From positions 21,054,688 to 21,118,687 of the forward strand of contig NC_052027.1 of the NCBI RefSeq assembly GCF_015832195.1: a stretch of DNA of 64,000 nucleotides. The letters are read 5' to 3'. Each line of letters opens with the position of its first letter. Position 1 is the first letter of the stretch. The stretch comes from Motacilla alba alba (taxonomy: Eukaryota > Chordata > Aves > Passeriformes > Motacillidae). The notes under the pieces are model-generated. The model was not told the origin of the DNA. It was given only the letters and a program-made list of their open reading frames with translations, and ran no database searches. Of this stretch, positions 13,650-25,894 are shown in pieces. The position numbers were made by a program, and so were the translations under genes.

Positions 13650-15569
13650 GCACAGGCCCCGGGACCACGGGCACATACCCCGTGCACACAGCCTGCGTAC
13701 ACGCTCTGGCGACCAGGACCATGCTCAGGAGGGCTTTCGTGGCGTGTTTGAGAAAGAGTCGGGAACGGCTGGGTATGAAAGATGAGGACCGTGCACCACA
13801 GTGTGTAGGGGGGGAAGACGTTCTGGTGCGGCGGCCGGTGCCACAGCAGCACGGAGAGGACAGAGGGTCACAGAAGACTGGCACCAGTCCCACACCAGCC
13901 AGCCCCACACGAGAGCTTCCAGCATCTCACTGTTCCCGGTGTTCTGCATCTAGAGGTGGACTATCTGCTACGAGGTTTTCTCTGCTCACCGACCAGGACC
14001 AAACCATGTCCCCCGTGTCATCCTCGGGGATAACCACGGCCGCGAGACAAGGTGTTCCCCTATGGCTGAGCTACCTGATGAAAGGAGGGATAGGTTGCAT
14101 CAAGAGCCAGTGCCGTGACCAGCCATGGGAGAGTGACACTTAGGCAGCTGTACTGTGCTGCCTGAAAAGGATTTGCCAGCTTGTGAAGAAAATGGCATCA
14201 GTCTTTGCCCCAGGTCACACCCACTGGGCACGTTTGGTGGCAAAAGCACAGGGATTGGGACACTCATTGGGGCACCACGGGTAGAACTAATTTCTAAAGC
14301 ATAGTGATGAGTGAACAGAGACAAACCTCTAGTAGTTAGACCATTGCAATTCCTAAGCAGCCCCATAAAGGTGGTGTGTGTGTGTGTCCCTGTGGAGTGG
14401 GGAGATACTTCACTCCCATGGTCAGAAGCCCTACAGCTTCATCATCCCTTCATACAGCAAGTGCGGCTTGGATTTTCTTCCAGTGTCAAAAATAATCTGT
14501 AATTAACTGCTGAGCAAATAGCAAGCATCATAAAAACAGTTACGTATTTGAGCACTCCACAAGGTCTCAAACATAAAGCAACATATTTACTCACAGCTGC
14601 AGGGTTTTTTCAAGCTACTTTGAACTTTTGTCTGTGCGCTTATTCCTTTAATAAGCTGTGTCATGGTTGGATGTTGCCTGTTAGTCATGAAGCTGCCTTG
14701 GTCAATTTTTCTTCAGAGTCCTGACACTGTCTGGAGCTCCCTGTGCATCAAGTGCAGGTATGCATTTGTCCTGTGAGCACTGATGTGACACTCAGTCACC
14801 CACACCTTAGAAGCAGCAAATCAATGTCCTCAGCCTAGAGTGTGCATGTGAAATTCTTTTCGTTTTTCACTGTCAAAATTCTCAGTAGAAGGCATTTTCA
14901 CTCTTGTGTGCCTCTGTACCATCATGACTGTCACAGAATGTTTTTAGGGGTTTAAACATTCTGATTCTTTGATAAATATAAGTGAGGAAAATAACAGCAC
15001 TACCTCTCGTCCACACACTGTTTTTCAGTATTAGGATTTCTTCATGGCCTTTTATGTTCTTCTGTCTTCCCAAGCAGGTAGCATTGCTAGTCTCACCCAT
15101 TCACAACTGATTCATCATTAAGATATTTTTAATAATAAATACTGGCTTGTTTCCTTTTACCTCATACTTTCTGAGCCTTCATTCCAGGTTTTCTCTGCAG
15201 CTCTGTGCTCAAGCACATTAGCTACCTTCCAGTGCTCCTCCCTCTCCTAAACTGAAACCTGCATGTAATGACTTACTCACAGGACACAGAGCTTCAGTTC
15301 ACATCCTGAATATTTCTGGGATTACAAGTGAATTGTGAGATCTGACTAGTTTGAGGGGTTAATAGAGATGAGCTGATCAACTCATTGTAGCACAAGAGAC
15401 TTCACTGGGTAATTTGTTTTCTCGGTCATATTTAGAACTATCGCTTTTTTCTAGGTTTCAAAGTTTATTATTTTATAAACTGCCCAAGGTACAAAGGCAG
15501 AAATTATAAACACTGCAATAGCTAATTTGAAAGCATTCCTGCCCATTTTCAGAAAACTGGAGTAACTCG
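13650..15569. other. Intergenic, no gene recognised
   Basis: Composition falls from GC-rich to AT-rich. It holds a short TG dinucleotide run near 14373. Nothing protein-like was recognised on either strand. Confidence 0.5.
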
Positions 15570-15879
15570 TCAAAGTTTATTGGAATATTACCAATATTGC
15601 TGAAGGGACGTGCCTTGGCTTGCCTGGCCCTGCATCTGAACCAAAAAGCGACATCAGAGGTGTTTCACCTCAGAGACACTATTGGCTAGCTGGATGTTGT
15701 AGCAGAGACGTGAGGACAAGTCCAGGGATGCCGGAGCTGGAGTTTTCCTCTTGCAGAGGGTCCGCCCCTCAGGTTCCCACTGACAGAGAATCTTTAAGGC
15801 AATGGTGAAGGAAGGAGTCGGTTCTGATGGAGGGTTTTAATTCAGAGTTTTTATTCTGGAAAACATTCAGGTATCTGAT
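15570..15879 (-). mobile_element. ERV LTR family X, left part of interrupted copy
   Basis: This is a diverged inverted copy of the block at about 62570-62866. Shared signposts are 'ttcagcaatattggtaa', 'acatccagctagccaa', and 'ctgatggagggttttaat' read on the plus strand here. The copy stops at 15879, where another LTR (15880-16708) is inserted, and appears to resume at 16709. Confidence 0.7.
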
Positions 15880-16708
15880 TGTTATAAATAAGAAGCTTGA
15901 CTAGGCCAATATTCAAGCAGCAATCAAGTTATTAATTAATATGGTAAAGTATGAGCAAAACAGCGCTGGGTACAGTGGGGGAAGTTTTCCCTACAGCTGC
16001 GCAATGATTGTTGAGGTGTACAGATATATATAGGGGTACACATAAGCTTTCTCAGCAGTTTCTATTCCCAATTTTTACATCACAATTCTATACACTATTG
16101 TGAGTTAGTTGTTCTCAGGACGTACCCCAGAAAGGAGTATTCCCAGATGGTGGGGTCCGGCTTCCGAAAGAAGAAAGAGGTCTTCCAGCTGGTGCGGTCC
16201 AGACTCCAGATGTGGGCCCACCTTTTAATTGCAAAGACTATAAATCTCGTAACAATGATGTCCAGCTTCCCTTGGTCAAAACTATCAATCCTTGGGTTGA
16301 TGTTCATCTTCCTTTCTCAAGCTGCTTTTTACTGTTTTGCTAAGGTGTTAAGATGAGCATGTTTCCTTTTTATATATTATAAACCTATAGTTTCAAAGCT
16401 CCTGACTACAAGCAATATTCTAAAATTCTACTTCAAAAGGTTATTATTGCAAAGCTGTTTAATGCTTAGCTACATGCAGAAAGTTCCTGTCCAGCAGCAA
16501 CATCCTTAAAGCTTTAATTCAGATGCTATAAAAGTTAATTGCAAACAAAGGATAAGTTCAAAGGCTTTATTCCATGCTTTACTCCCTCAGTTATTTATTA
16601 GAATTCATTTTTATAACTGTCCCATGATCAGTTTCCACACATATCACAATCACAAGCACACACGTTGTCTGTATGTACCTGACACGAAACACAGCTTTGT
16701 ATTTCACA
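15880..16708 (-). mobile_element. Solo ERV LTR, copy C (829 bp)
   Basis: On the minus strand it begins TGTGAAATAC and ends TTATAACA, with the TG...CA ends typical of LTRs. It matches the 830-bp copies at 48906-49735 and 59854-60683 along its length but is clearly more diverged. The flanks tgat (15876-15879) and tgaa (16709-16712) look like a 4-bp target-site duplication with one change. It interrupts an older LTR. It carries a 70-codon open frame (16095-16307 minus) also present in the other two copies. No internal retroviral genes remain. Confidence 0.85.
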
Positions 16709-17000
16709 TGAATGTGTAAACCAATCTAACCTGTGCTTAAAATTGGTGTCGTTGCAGACAGGAAACTCCTAGATGTCTTTCTTTTCATACATTACTTTGG
16801 ATAAGTTCAAGTGGACCACAATTAGGGTGGTACAGCACATCATAATTTCAATCTCTTTTTTTATCCACTGCATTTGTGTACAGCTTAGCTATAGCAAACA
16901 CCAGAACAATAAAGTTTTTAAGTTGGCCCTCAAAGAGCCGTAAGAAACCCTAGCAAGCTGTTCCAAATTTCTCATCTTATTTTCTACAGGAAAAAAACCA
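16709..17000 (-). mobile_element. ERV LTR family X, right part of interrupted copy (diverged)
   Basis: Just after copy C the sequence resumes as 'tgaatgtgtaaaccaatctaac'-like. This resembles the reverse complement of 62540-62560, where the intact family copy continues. Similarity fades quickly, so the right limit is a guess. Confidence 0.4.
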
Positions 17001-20000
17001 ACTTTAGGCATAAGACTTTGGGACTGCTAAGATGTTTGGTAAAGGTATGGTAATGACCCTAGGTGAAAATGAACTTAAAATCCTCTAGACTGTTCAGTAT
17101 ATGTAGCCTATGTCAGAAAAAAAAAAAAAAAAACCCTCTATTATTTTTCAAAGTATTAAAACTCATTCTGGAGGGAAAAAAAGGAACTGCATGATCACCT
17201 TGGAAATACTCAAAGGGGGTTTTAGGAGAAAAAAAGCTTTTTCCTTCTCTTTTACACAACCAGTAAATTCCAGAGAAATAGTCTGTCAGCACCAATATAC
17301 TTAATGAAGATTGTTGATAATGACTTGGATGCTCTTTGTCTGTTTATCACAGCTATGAGGATTAAGATTTAACATACTATTGTTCAGTACAGTATGTATT
17401 TGTCTTTGTTTGAAGTCTTTATATACAGATGGTCAAAAGAAATTTAAAAAAACCCCAAAACACAAAAACCCCCCAAAAGAAAAATTCGCCCTGCCAAAAG
17501 ACAAGTAGCATGAAGGAAACCAGATCCCAGTACCGAAAGGGAGCTGATATCTCCATCCTCAGGCTATTATCACAGGGACTCTGTTGACTTAAGGTGACCT
17601 CTGTCATCTATAACAAAATTTCCAAGCAAAGTGCTGAATCAGCTGATGAATTAGCACAAATGCTCAGATCGCTCTGGCTGGCAGGAGAGGGAGAAATGAG
17701 AGAGGAAAAAGAGAGAGAGGGATATTTTCAGATTTCAGCTTTACTCTGGTATTCAAGTCCATCTTTGTTGCCCTCAAAATTACAGTTGCTAGAGCAGCCA
17801 CTGCCTTCAGTTTTGCTCACTGCCAGTTGAAATGCTGCTCTTCCTTTCACAGACAGCTGTTGCTCTTGCCAACAGCATGAGAAAGGAAAAGCAACTTCCA
17901 GGTGGCAAACTGTCACCTCCAGTGGCAAGAGCTGTTGGTCCCAGGCTTCCATGGCAGAACTGCTGTCCTCCATCCATCTCTCTGCCATTCCACATGATGC
18001 TGCCTTTAGGTCTGGGGAAAAATACTTTGAAAACATCAGACACAACCCACTTCCACAAGCACAGATTGACAGGAACTGCAGTCCCAGTACAGACCGTTGT
18101 GAGTGGGTAGCAAAAGTGAAGCTAAAATAAGCTGTAGTCAGAGAAATATTCCAAGAGAGCTGGATGAACCATGGACATGGGTCTGAGCTGGTGGAAGGTG
18201 ATGTGGGGTATGGGGCTGAGTGATTCTAGCTGCCAGGTAAAATAGGCGTGCTACTGGTTCAGATACATGGGCTGAACAGAAAAAAAAACCAAAACAATAC
18301 AAAACAACACAAAACAAAACCACCAGAAAAAGGGCTAAACTGAGGTAAATAGTAATGGCAAAGGATTAATAGGATCCACCAGGATTCCTGGCCCTTTTTT
18401 CTCTGGTATGTGTGATGATTGTCTGGTAAGTTGCTGTGGCCTTGAACATAGAGTTTAAGAGCTTCTTCTTTTACCTTCAGGAAAGCACAAGAGCAATTAG
18501 GGGTCAAGCTGGCTGTAATAATTTGCTGGATGCTTTCAGCATGTTTAACCCAGTTTCTATCCTGGAAAGAGAAATAGGAAGAGTGTCTATTTAGTCACTA
18601 TTAGAGAGAAATTATCTCTTGTCCAATTTTGAGATGATTATTAAAATTCGAAACATGTTTCCAGAAGCAAATATCTGGAACAAGTCATTTTGCAGCATGA
18701 CTGAAACAGTTCCTGCATCCTTTCCCAGTCACTCAGTTCTGGGATCATGGTGCAGGCAGCTCATGTGAACAACAAGCATCGGCCCTGCGCCTCTTAGAGA
18801 GATTTCAAGAGGACAAGAAATAAAAAAGTAGAGAAGGCAATAAAGAAATGTGTTATTAACCAAGGATGGATGTGATTCCAAAATTCAGGCCAGAATTTAC
18901 TAAGTTCAGATTATTTGAAGGAAACAAATGACAGAGAGATGGCTCTTTCTCCTTATCTAAATATGTTTGCTCCAAAGAGGAAGTACCTTAGAAAGAATAA
19001 TTTAGGTTTCTCTGTCATAAATTGTGGATGCAAATGCACTTTCCACTGTCCTGAACTGCTGTGGAAAGCATGGAAGGGAAGGTGGTAATTCATTTTTGCA
19101 GACCAGTAAGAAGGTAGGCATTGCTGAAGAATGTGATGGAGAAATTGCCTGAGACAGAAAAGTTTAAAAAGCAGGTCTGGAGAAACTGTCATCAGGTGAA
19201 AAGCTTTACACCCTGCTGGTAGAGATGCATGTGATGTCTCTCCTATATGAGGAGTAGTGGAGGGGTAACCTACATTCTTCCATGTGCTCTGAAAAACCAT
19301 ATCAGGTTATTTGACCAGAGCATGCAAAATGAGGGAGGATTACCCCCCTCTCCATTTGCTTTAGCTCCTTCTCTCTAAAATGTGGCTCCAAATATCCCAC
19401 CCCTCCACAGGACTGGAAAAAGATGCTGTGAAACCTGTGTTGTGTGCAATAATCAGAAGGATTTGGTTTTTTTGTTTTTTTGTTTGTTTTTTTTTTTTTG
19501 CAGTTATCATGGATGCAGGAAGTAAGACTTGAGTTGCCCACTAGGAGTGAAAAGAAAGTAATTTATTAACCACTTCATCATGATTGCTCTTTTCTGCTTG
19601 GCTTGGTTGAGCTGAAGGAAGTCCTGAAAAAGCATTTATTTCAAGAAAGGTTACCAAAGCAGTCGTCATCTGCATTGTAACTTCCACTGGGACATTGAGA
19701 GAGTGATCTGGAATGTATATGCAGTCTTAGGATGAGGAGGTTTTTAATGGCTATGCATTTTCTGCAGATGTACAAAGTGTCATCTGACATATGTATACTC
19801 CACATGGATCTTATTTCCCAGTAATTGGAGTGTAACTGATGGGCTGCTGTGCTTCTTGGAAAGTGTGTGCCTTGATTGGGAAATATTGGACTCTTCAATG
19901 CCTTTAAGGGGGAATAGAAAACTTGTATCTAGGCAGAGATATCACCATTGTGGGGTGTTGTTAGGCATTAACAGCTTAGGTGGGAAAGCATTTTCTGGGG

Positions 20001-20789
20001 ATTAGTGACTATCTGGGAGAAACCAATGGCCTAAGAAACCCTGATCATTAGTGTATAGGCCTTGTTCTTACTCAAGGTCGTCAGTACAGCTATAGGGTAT
20101 GGTTGGATCAGAGTAAGTATCCATTCAAAGGCACCTTCTGACCCCTAAGAAGTTTGTTCCTGGTTTGCAGCCAGCTGCAAATAAACTGGTACTGGCCAGA
20201 TGGTTTTGAAAGCATCCAGAGACCATGTTTGAATGAAGGATAAAAGGATCACAGATCAGGTAAGCTTTAATCTCTTCAGTTTATAATATCCATCAATTAA
20301 TTTATTTTACAATAAAGGCTTTACCCTGGAGCTCATTAGAAGCAGTTTGGTGGTGCCAGTCCCCAAAGATGATAGTACATTGGTGTCTCAAATTTCTGCC
20401 TGGCATATCCACTAGCAAGAAATGTTTCTCAAAAGAAGTGGGAATTGCAGGATAACCCACCCAAACAGGGAGATTTTATTGCTTTGGTATGAAATTTAGA
20501 AGTTTAAATTTTCAGCAGTTTTATACACAAGCTTTGTATTCATACACATAGGTATATGCATACAGAAAGAAAGAGAGAAACAATGTCATGACAATGAGGT
20601 CCACAGTGCTCTTATCATTCTGGACCAAATGGTTCGATTATTTCACCATGCCATGTCTCTCTGGCTCCCCAAGACAGGTGATGAGAATGGCTTTGGGTTT
20701 TTAAGCAGGCCTGACAATTGCAAACATCTTCCTGGCTTTTTGCCTTTATCTTGAAATCTGGAGCTGAGGCGAGAAATGTCTTGAGCTCA
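17000..20789. other. Intergenic, AT-rich, no gene recognised
   Basis: It holds a 17-base A run at 17117-17133, an A/C-rich low-complexity stretch at about 18278-18325 and a T-rich stretch at about 19465-19500. No conserved protein or RNA gene was recognised on either strand. Confidence 0.5.
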
Positions 20790-21304
20790 TCCCCGGCTCT
20801 TCATTGCTGGGGGTGACTGAGGGCTGGATCCGGGGACGTGCGGAATCGGCGGGAAGCCACAGTGAGTGCTTGGAAGCGCAGGCCTGGGTTTGGATGGGGC
20901 CGAGGGCAAAGACTGGGAGTCCGGGTCAGCCCCACCACCCCGCCGTGCTTGTCCCACGCTCGCCCGGTGACCGGTGACGCAGGAGGAGCACGAATGGCAT
21001 TGGCGAACGGGCCGTGGCATAGCCAATGGAAGCGTGAGCCGGGCGGGGCAGAGGCGCCGGGGATCTACCGGGCACCAGGTGACGTCAGGTGCAGTCCGGG
21101 TCACCATTGGCAGCTCCCTCGGGAGCGGTCCGGCAGGGACCCGGCAGGGACCCTGTTGGCTCCAGGCAACTGAGAAGAGATGGTGCCCAAGCAGCCCGTG
21201 CTGAAGACCTTGAGGAAGCAGCTGTCCTGCAGCAGCCCATGAAAGTCCACACCTGCAGAGATCCACCTGCAGCGTTTGGAGGAGTCCAATGCCTTAGAAG
21301 GTGA
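20790..21304 (+). promoter_or_regulatory. CpG-rich promoter-like block with CRE/CCAAT module
   Basis: A GC-rich, CpG-rich island contains a perfect CRE palindrome TGACGTCA (21080-21087), three CCAAT/ATTGG boxes (about 20999, 21021 and 21106) and a consensus splice donor aag|gtgagt at 21301. The order X1-like element (21068-21079), CRE, then ATTGG 18 bp downstream resembles the X1-X2-Y layout of MHC-type promoters. No long coding exon follows; the ATG at 21180 opens only 20 codons. It may be a non-coding first exon, or the GC-rich 5' end of an interspersed repeat given the repetitive sequence just downstream. Confidence 0.45.
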
Positions 21305-21560
21305 GTGTGCCTGAGAGAGACTGTGACCCTATGGAGACACTGTGCTGGAGCAAGGTTCCTGGCAGAATTTGTAACCCTGAGGGGAATCCACACTGGAGCA
21401 GCCCGTTCCTGAAGGACTGACCCCATAGAAAGGACCCATGCTGGAGCAGTTTGTGATGAACTGCAGCCCATGAAAAGGACCCATGCTGGAGACATTTGTG
21501 GAACACTGTCTCCTGTTAGTGGAACTCCACACTGGAGCAGGGTGAGGAGGAAGGAACAAT
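21305..21560 (+). repeat. Degenerate repeated motif (ctggagcag family)
   Basis: Short variants of 'ccatgctggagcag' separated by 'aactgcagcccatg'-like and 'gtggaac'-like segments recur every roughly 35-70 bp. To my knowledge blocks of this kind are interspersed in bird genomes. Together with the GC-rich block upstream it could be one repeat insertion. Confidence 0.5.
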
Positions 21561-22197
21561 GGACAATACAAAATGAGCTGATGACAATCACATCCTGCTG
21601 TGGGGTGTGTTGCTCAGAGTCTCCCAGAGCCTCAGCATGGTTCTTTCATAGCTGTCAGGCATAGTGGAAGGGTGACAAGCCCACATCCTTCCAGCTTTTA
21701 CAGAGGCAAGCATGGGGGCAGAAGTCAGAAGTGGAAGAGATCCTGATCTAAAACCATTCTGGACTGAGGGTGAGATCAGCCCTGGAGATGGAGCAGCTCA
21801 ATGTGCTCAAAATGTGTCAGGGATGTCAAGGGTGCTACTTGGTTCCTCCCTTCCCTTCTCTCCCTAGTGAAAGAACTCGCATCTCTCAATCTCTCCTTGA
21901 TTTGTGGCCTGCTCCATCCCACATCTCACTCAGCAACCCCACAGTGGTCTGGCCTTGGGTTATAACTGCCCTGTCAGGAACAGACACTGGCCATGGAGAG
22001 ATGTGGGAGAGGCTGTCAGAGGACTGGCTTCTCCTGACATGCCAGGTGGAGACCAACCAGAGTCCAGGAAAAGGAAGAGTCTCTGGATGCCATATGGAGT
22101 ATCTGTAGTGCGCCAAGGGCTTTCCTGAGAAAAGCTCCGAGGGGGAAGAAGAGTGAGAGACACAGGAGCCATATGTATCAGAAGAAGTTTGTAGCTG
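21560..22197. other. Intergenic 3' of CD1 gene A, nothing recognised
   Basis: Between the degenerate repeat and the CD1 gene A polyadenylation signal I see no gene or named repeat. Confidence 0.45.
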
Positions 22198-22203
22198 TTT
22201 AAT
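22198..22203 (-). terminator. Candidate polyadenylation signal of CD1 gene A
   Basis: An ATTAAA hexamer on the minus strand lies 106 bp beyond the stop codon of CD1 gene A. It is the nearest plausible poly(A) signal. Confidence 0.45.
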
Positions 22204-22308
22204 GAAGTGGTTTTCCAGAAGAAAATCGTGTTCGTGCTGATAGGTCAGGAGTGGGACATGAAGTAAGAATGAAGAGCAAGCAGCTGTTGCTGTGTGGGCA
22301 ACCAGGCC

Positions 22309-25300
22309 TCAAATGATGAATTCCTGGGTCTCCCATGTAGCCTCGTTACCTTTCCTGCAAAAGGTATGTGTGAGCTGTGGTGACATTCAGGGAGTTCACC
22401 GCTACAGAGCTGCTGCAACCCCTGAACTGACCTATATGCCCATAAATCTTACAGCAGTTGATGGGAGAGAGAGCTCACCTGCGCTTCCACCACCAAAATC
22501 CCCCAGCAAAGGCTGTGGCCACAAGAAGCAGCACTGCAATGGTGATGCTGATGGTTGGAGCTGCACTGCGGTTTTCTGGGATAGGGATAGAAGGGGGCGA
22601 CTGTGTGAGGGTGGCAGTGCCAGTCAGGAGCTGCCCCTCACAGGGCCAGTGGCTGCTATCTGCTGCCTGCACCCCATTCCCCATGGATGGCACCTACCCC
22701 ATGGGATGAGAAGGCTGCGGGTGCCCAGGCTGTGATGGCGCACACGGCAGACATAGCTGTGCCCATCATGGGGGGCCACGGCCAGGACGCTGCGCAGCTG
22801 GTAGGTGAGGTCAGCGTTGGGCAGGATGGTGCTGGTGTTGAGCGCTGGGCCCGGAGGCATCTCCTGGCCATCCCGCAGCCAGGCCACACTGATGGGACGG
22901 GGATAGAAGCCAGTGACATGGCAAACAAGCAGCAGCTGGTCTAGGCTGGGGGTGCGGGCAAAGACCGTGGCCACAGGCATCTCTGGGGAGTGAGAGCAAA
23001 GGGGTGAGGCAAGCCTTGGTGAGGCACAGCTGGGCCCCAGTGTGGAGGCCTTTGGGGTGGCTGTTGCAGGGTCAGGGTGGCCTCACCTTGTCTCTCTAGA
23101 ATTTCCTTCCCATACCTCTTCAGGGTGAGGAAGTTGCTCTGACATACCCAGATAGAGAGAAGGTGCTCCAGGAGTATTCTGAGAGACTTCTGCCTGTTGA
23201 GGCTCTTGCTGACTAGTTCTGCCACGTGGGATGGCTGCTGGGCCTCCCAGCCCTGTTTATCTACGTCAAAAGCTACAAGGTCTCTGCCATCCCAGCCAAC
23301 ATTCAGGAAGCCCTGGCTCGTCGCATTGGGGTACAGCACACAGCCTGCACGGAACTGAACCACCAATGGGTCTGTCAACAGCAAAGCCAATGGAGAGGTC
23401 TCATGAGTGTGTGGAACGTGGGTGGCATGAGGTGGGATGTGTCTGAGAGCACATACAGGGATGTAGTGGAAAGCAGGATGCAATGGGCAGCAGGGGATAA
23501 GGCCATGCTTCAGGAGACCCCAGACACCCTGCAAGCCCTCAGGCCCCTTGGAAGAATGGAGTGGATACTGGTGTGGGGTGCTTGCTTAAAAAGAATTCTG
23601 TCCCCCAAAGTATTTGCCCCCAGTTATCTCTTTCATGCTCTTTGCTGTGTCAGTCCTTCAGCTCCAGGAAATTTGGTGGCAGCTCCCTGACATACAGAGG
23701 GGTTCCTTGTGCCAGATGGCAGAAGCCCCAAGGGGTATTTTTGGTCTGCTGCCTTACCCGCTCCTGCTAGTCATATTTCCCAGCAGCTGCAGTGTTTCAG
23801 GAGCTGTTGCACTCCTGTGAGACCCCCCCAAATGCCATCCTGGTGGGGAGGAGGCCGCAGCCAAAACCTGAGGAGAGGGACTAGGGCTCTGGCAGGGCTT
23901 GTTTCTGTACTCACAGTGCTGTTTTGTCTGCTGAACTGTGTCATGCACAAATCGGATCATATTGCGCAGAGCAATTTTGTACTGGGACATCATCTTTTCC
24001 CCGTCGCCTTCAGCTGCAGCCTGGCTGACCCAGGGCCAGTGGAAGTGGATGCTCCAGTTGGCCGGATCCAGTGTTAAGATGGCTATGTCCCCTACGAGTG
24101 CCACACATGACACCTCAGCAGAGCTGATGTTGGCAAAGAGGCTAGTCAGGAGGTACTGGATAACCTGTGGCTCTGCTAGGAGAGAGGATGGAGACAGGAA
24201 AGGGTGCAGGAAGGAGATGAGTGGAGGTGCTAAATGGGAAACATGAAGTGGAGGTGCTCGAGGGGAAACAGGGGATTCAGACTAGATAATAGGAAAGAAG
24301 TTTTTTAAGTGAGGGGTGTTGCCATATTCTCTTCATAGAGAAAAGCAAGGCACAATTTTTCCCAGGAATATTTCTGGGTTTCACATTCTCTGAACATCAG
24401 AGAAAGGGAAAACACAATTCTTATCACTTGTTGTGCCTGTGTTATGCCAAAGTAGAATGCAGTATGCATCCACCCAAAGGGAGGATGTTTTGCTTCCTTG
24501 GCCTATTAGGGCCAAGAGATGTGTGTGCGTTGAACTGTGACGAGACAGTCACGGGAGAATCAGATGGTGAGTGCAGTTCTGTGCAGTTGTGGGCAAGAGT
24601 GAGTGCATGGCAGATTCAGTTTAGATGAAATGTAGATAGTATAGTATAATAAAGTAATTAATTAGCCTTCTAATAAGTTGGAGTCAGATCCATCATTTTC
24701 TCTCCCTCACCAACATCAGAGTCACCTTTGCATCGATAGAGGGGTAATGAGACACTGGTACATGTTACCCAGATATATGGTGGATGTCCCATCCCTGGAA
24801 ACATTTAGGGCCAGGTTGTTTGGGGCTCTGAGCAGGGAAGGTGTCCCTGCCCATGGCAGAGGGGTTGGACTAAATGGCCTTTAAAGGTCCTTTTCACTGC
24901 AAATCATTCTGCGCTTCTGTGATTCTATGCTCTTCATCCTGCTCAGGGTTGCTTTCCTGTCTGAACTTCCTCTGACTTCACTGCTCTTTTTCCTTCTCTA
25001 TTTTACTTTCAGTGAAGTGGTTGCCTCCTGCAGAGGATTTCAGGCATTTTTTCCCCTCCCTTCCATGCCTCCCTCCTGGCCACAGCTGCTGTCTGACTGT
25101 GCAGAGCAGATAGAAGAGCACCTTGCTGCTTGTTTGGGGTGATGTTTCCCCCCCAGGAGAAACATCTGTGCTAGGACCTGTATATGCCAAAGATCTGGAC
25201 ATGGTACAGAGGATATGGAGGATGGTTGATGGAAAAGGGCATTTTGTCCAGGTTTAGGGCTCCCTGATAGAGCCAGGACACCAGCCAAGCCCAGAGATCA

Positions 25301-25894
25301 GTCCTGACTTTCTGTGTCTGATGCTGTCTGCCCCGGAAGCGTAAGGTCTCACAGGGTTGTGGTAAAACTCTCTGTGTGGCAGCGGTGCCCAAAAAAACCT
25401 CTGGCAGGTGCAGCTCCCTAACGAACGAGAGGCTGCTGGAAGAGGCCCTCAGCACCATGTGGAGCTGAGATCTGCCTGGCACCCATGGGCTCCCTGCCAG
25501 GGGAGGACATCTTGCAGGGTAACTCCACACCCAAGGTCTGGCTGGGGACCACTGTTGTCTCTTCTGCTTGTGTGCCCAAGGCTCTGTGTTGGAGCTGGTG
25601 AGGCAGAAGTCCTGAGCTGGAGGCAGGAACAGAGAAGCTGAGCAGGGACAAGGCATGTTTGGGTGGTGCACGATGGGACGTGGCCCTCTGATGCTGGGAA
25701 TCATCCACCCCCCCATATGGCACAGTGGCCTGGCCATGCCTCCCCTGAGCAGAACTTGTGGGGTCTTCTGACAGGGTGGGGGCAGTATGAGCAGTTGAGG
25801 TGAGCCAGGGCTCCCACTTACCCTCTGGGTCTGCCCACATCCCAGGGAAGAGGATCGGGAGAAAGAGGAAGAGGAGGAGATGAGGGGGCTGCAT
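22309..25894 (-). CDS. CD1: CD1 gene A: MHC class I-like lipid-antigen presenter, 6 exons
   Basis: CD1 proteins present lipids to T cells as membrane heavy chains paired with beta2-microglobulin. Exons (minus): leader 25894-25822, alpha1 24175-23915, alpha2 23371-23087, alpha3 22982-22698, transmembrane 22575-22479, tail 22354-22309. They give an uninterrupted frame of 348 residues, all GT/AG; introns 1-4 are phase 1 and intron 5 phase 2, as in class I-like genes. The leader is a hydrophobic signal peptide (MQPPHLLLFLFLPILFPG). Alpha1 holds an NIS site and PWV; alpha2 starts YPLVVQFRAGC and has the second groove cysteine in WVCQSN. Alpha3 is an Ig C1 domain with LLLVCHVTGFYP, a tryptophan in VAWLRDG and the second cysteine in YVCRVRH. 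A membrane segment ends GGFWWWKRR; the tail ends TQEFII without tyrosine. Alpha3 is almost identical to gene B while alpha1/alpha2 are not. Orthology to chicken CD1-1 or CD1-2 is not assigned. Confidence 0.93.
24317..24718 (+). mobile_element. Solo ERV LTR inside CD1 gene A intron 1
   Basis: It begins 'tgttgccatattctcttc', contains AATAAA at 24648-24653 within 'tataataaagtaattaatta', and ends near 'caccaacatca'. This is the form of an LTR family I recognise from songbird genomes. It is antisense to CD1 gene A. The 3' end is uncertain by a few bases, and no target-site duplication was established. No internal viral genes are attached. Confidence 0.7.
24748..24930 (+). mobile_element. CR1 LINE 3' end inside CD1 gene A intron 1
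   Basis: It matches the classic CR1 3' end: 'ggatgtcccatccctggaaa', 'ggggctctgagcag', 'ggggttggactaaatggcc', 'aaaggtcctt', then the terminal 'tgattctatg' motif near 24920. It is 5'-truncated, as most CR1 copies are, and antisense to CD1. Confidence 0.9.

Larger units (their letters stand above)
12400..13650. promoter_or_regulatory. BICD2 CpG-island promoter
   Basis: Base composition rises sharply to GC-rich and CpG-dense sequence here, while both flanks are AT-rich. The island covers BICD2 exon 1, the start of intron 1 and about 500 bp upstream, as expected for a broadly expressed vertebrate gene. Long reading frames on both strands here are by-products of high GC. No TATA box was seen. The transcription start is not resolved; the 5' UTR should lie above 13159 on the minus strand. 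Confidence 0.8.

Noticed and set aside
20787..21591. Minus-strand frames of 159 and 168 codons in the second CpG-rich block
   Set aside because: They are composed of GC-rich promoter-like and repeat sequence; the repeated residues reflect the degenerate DNA motif.
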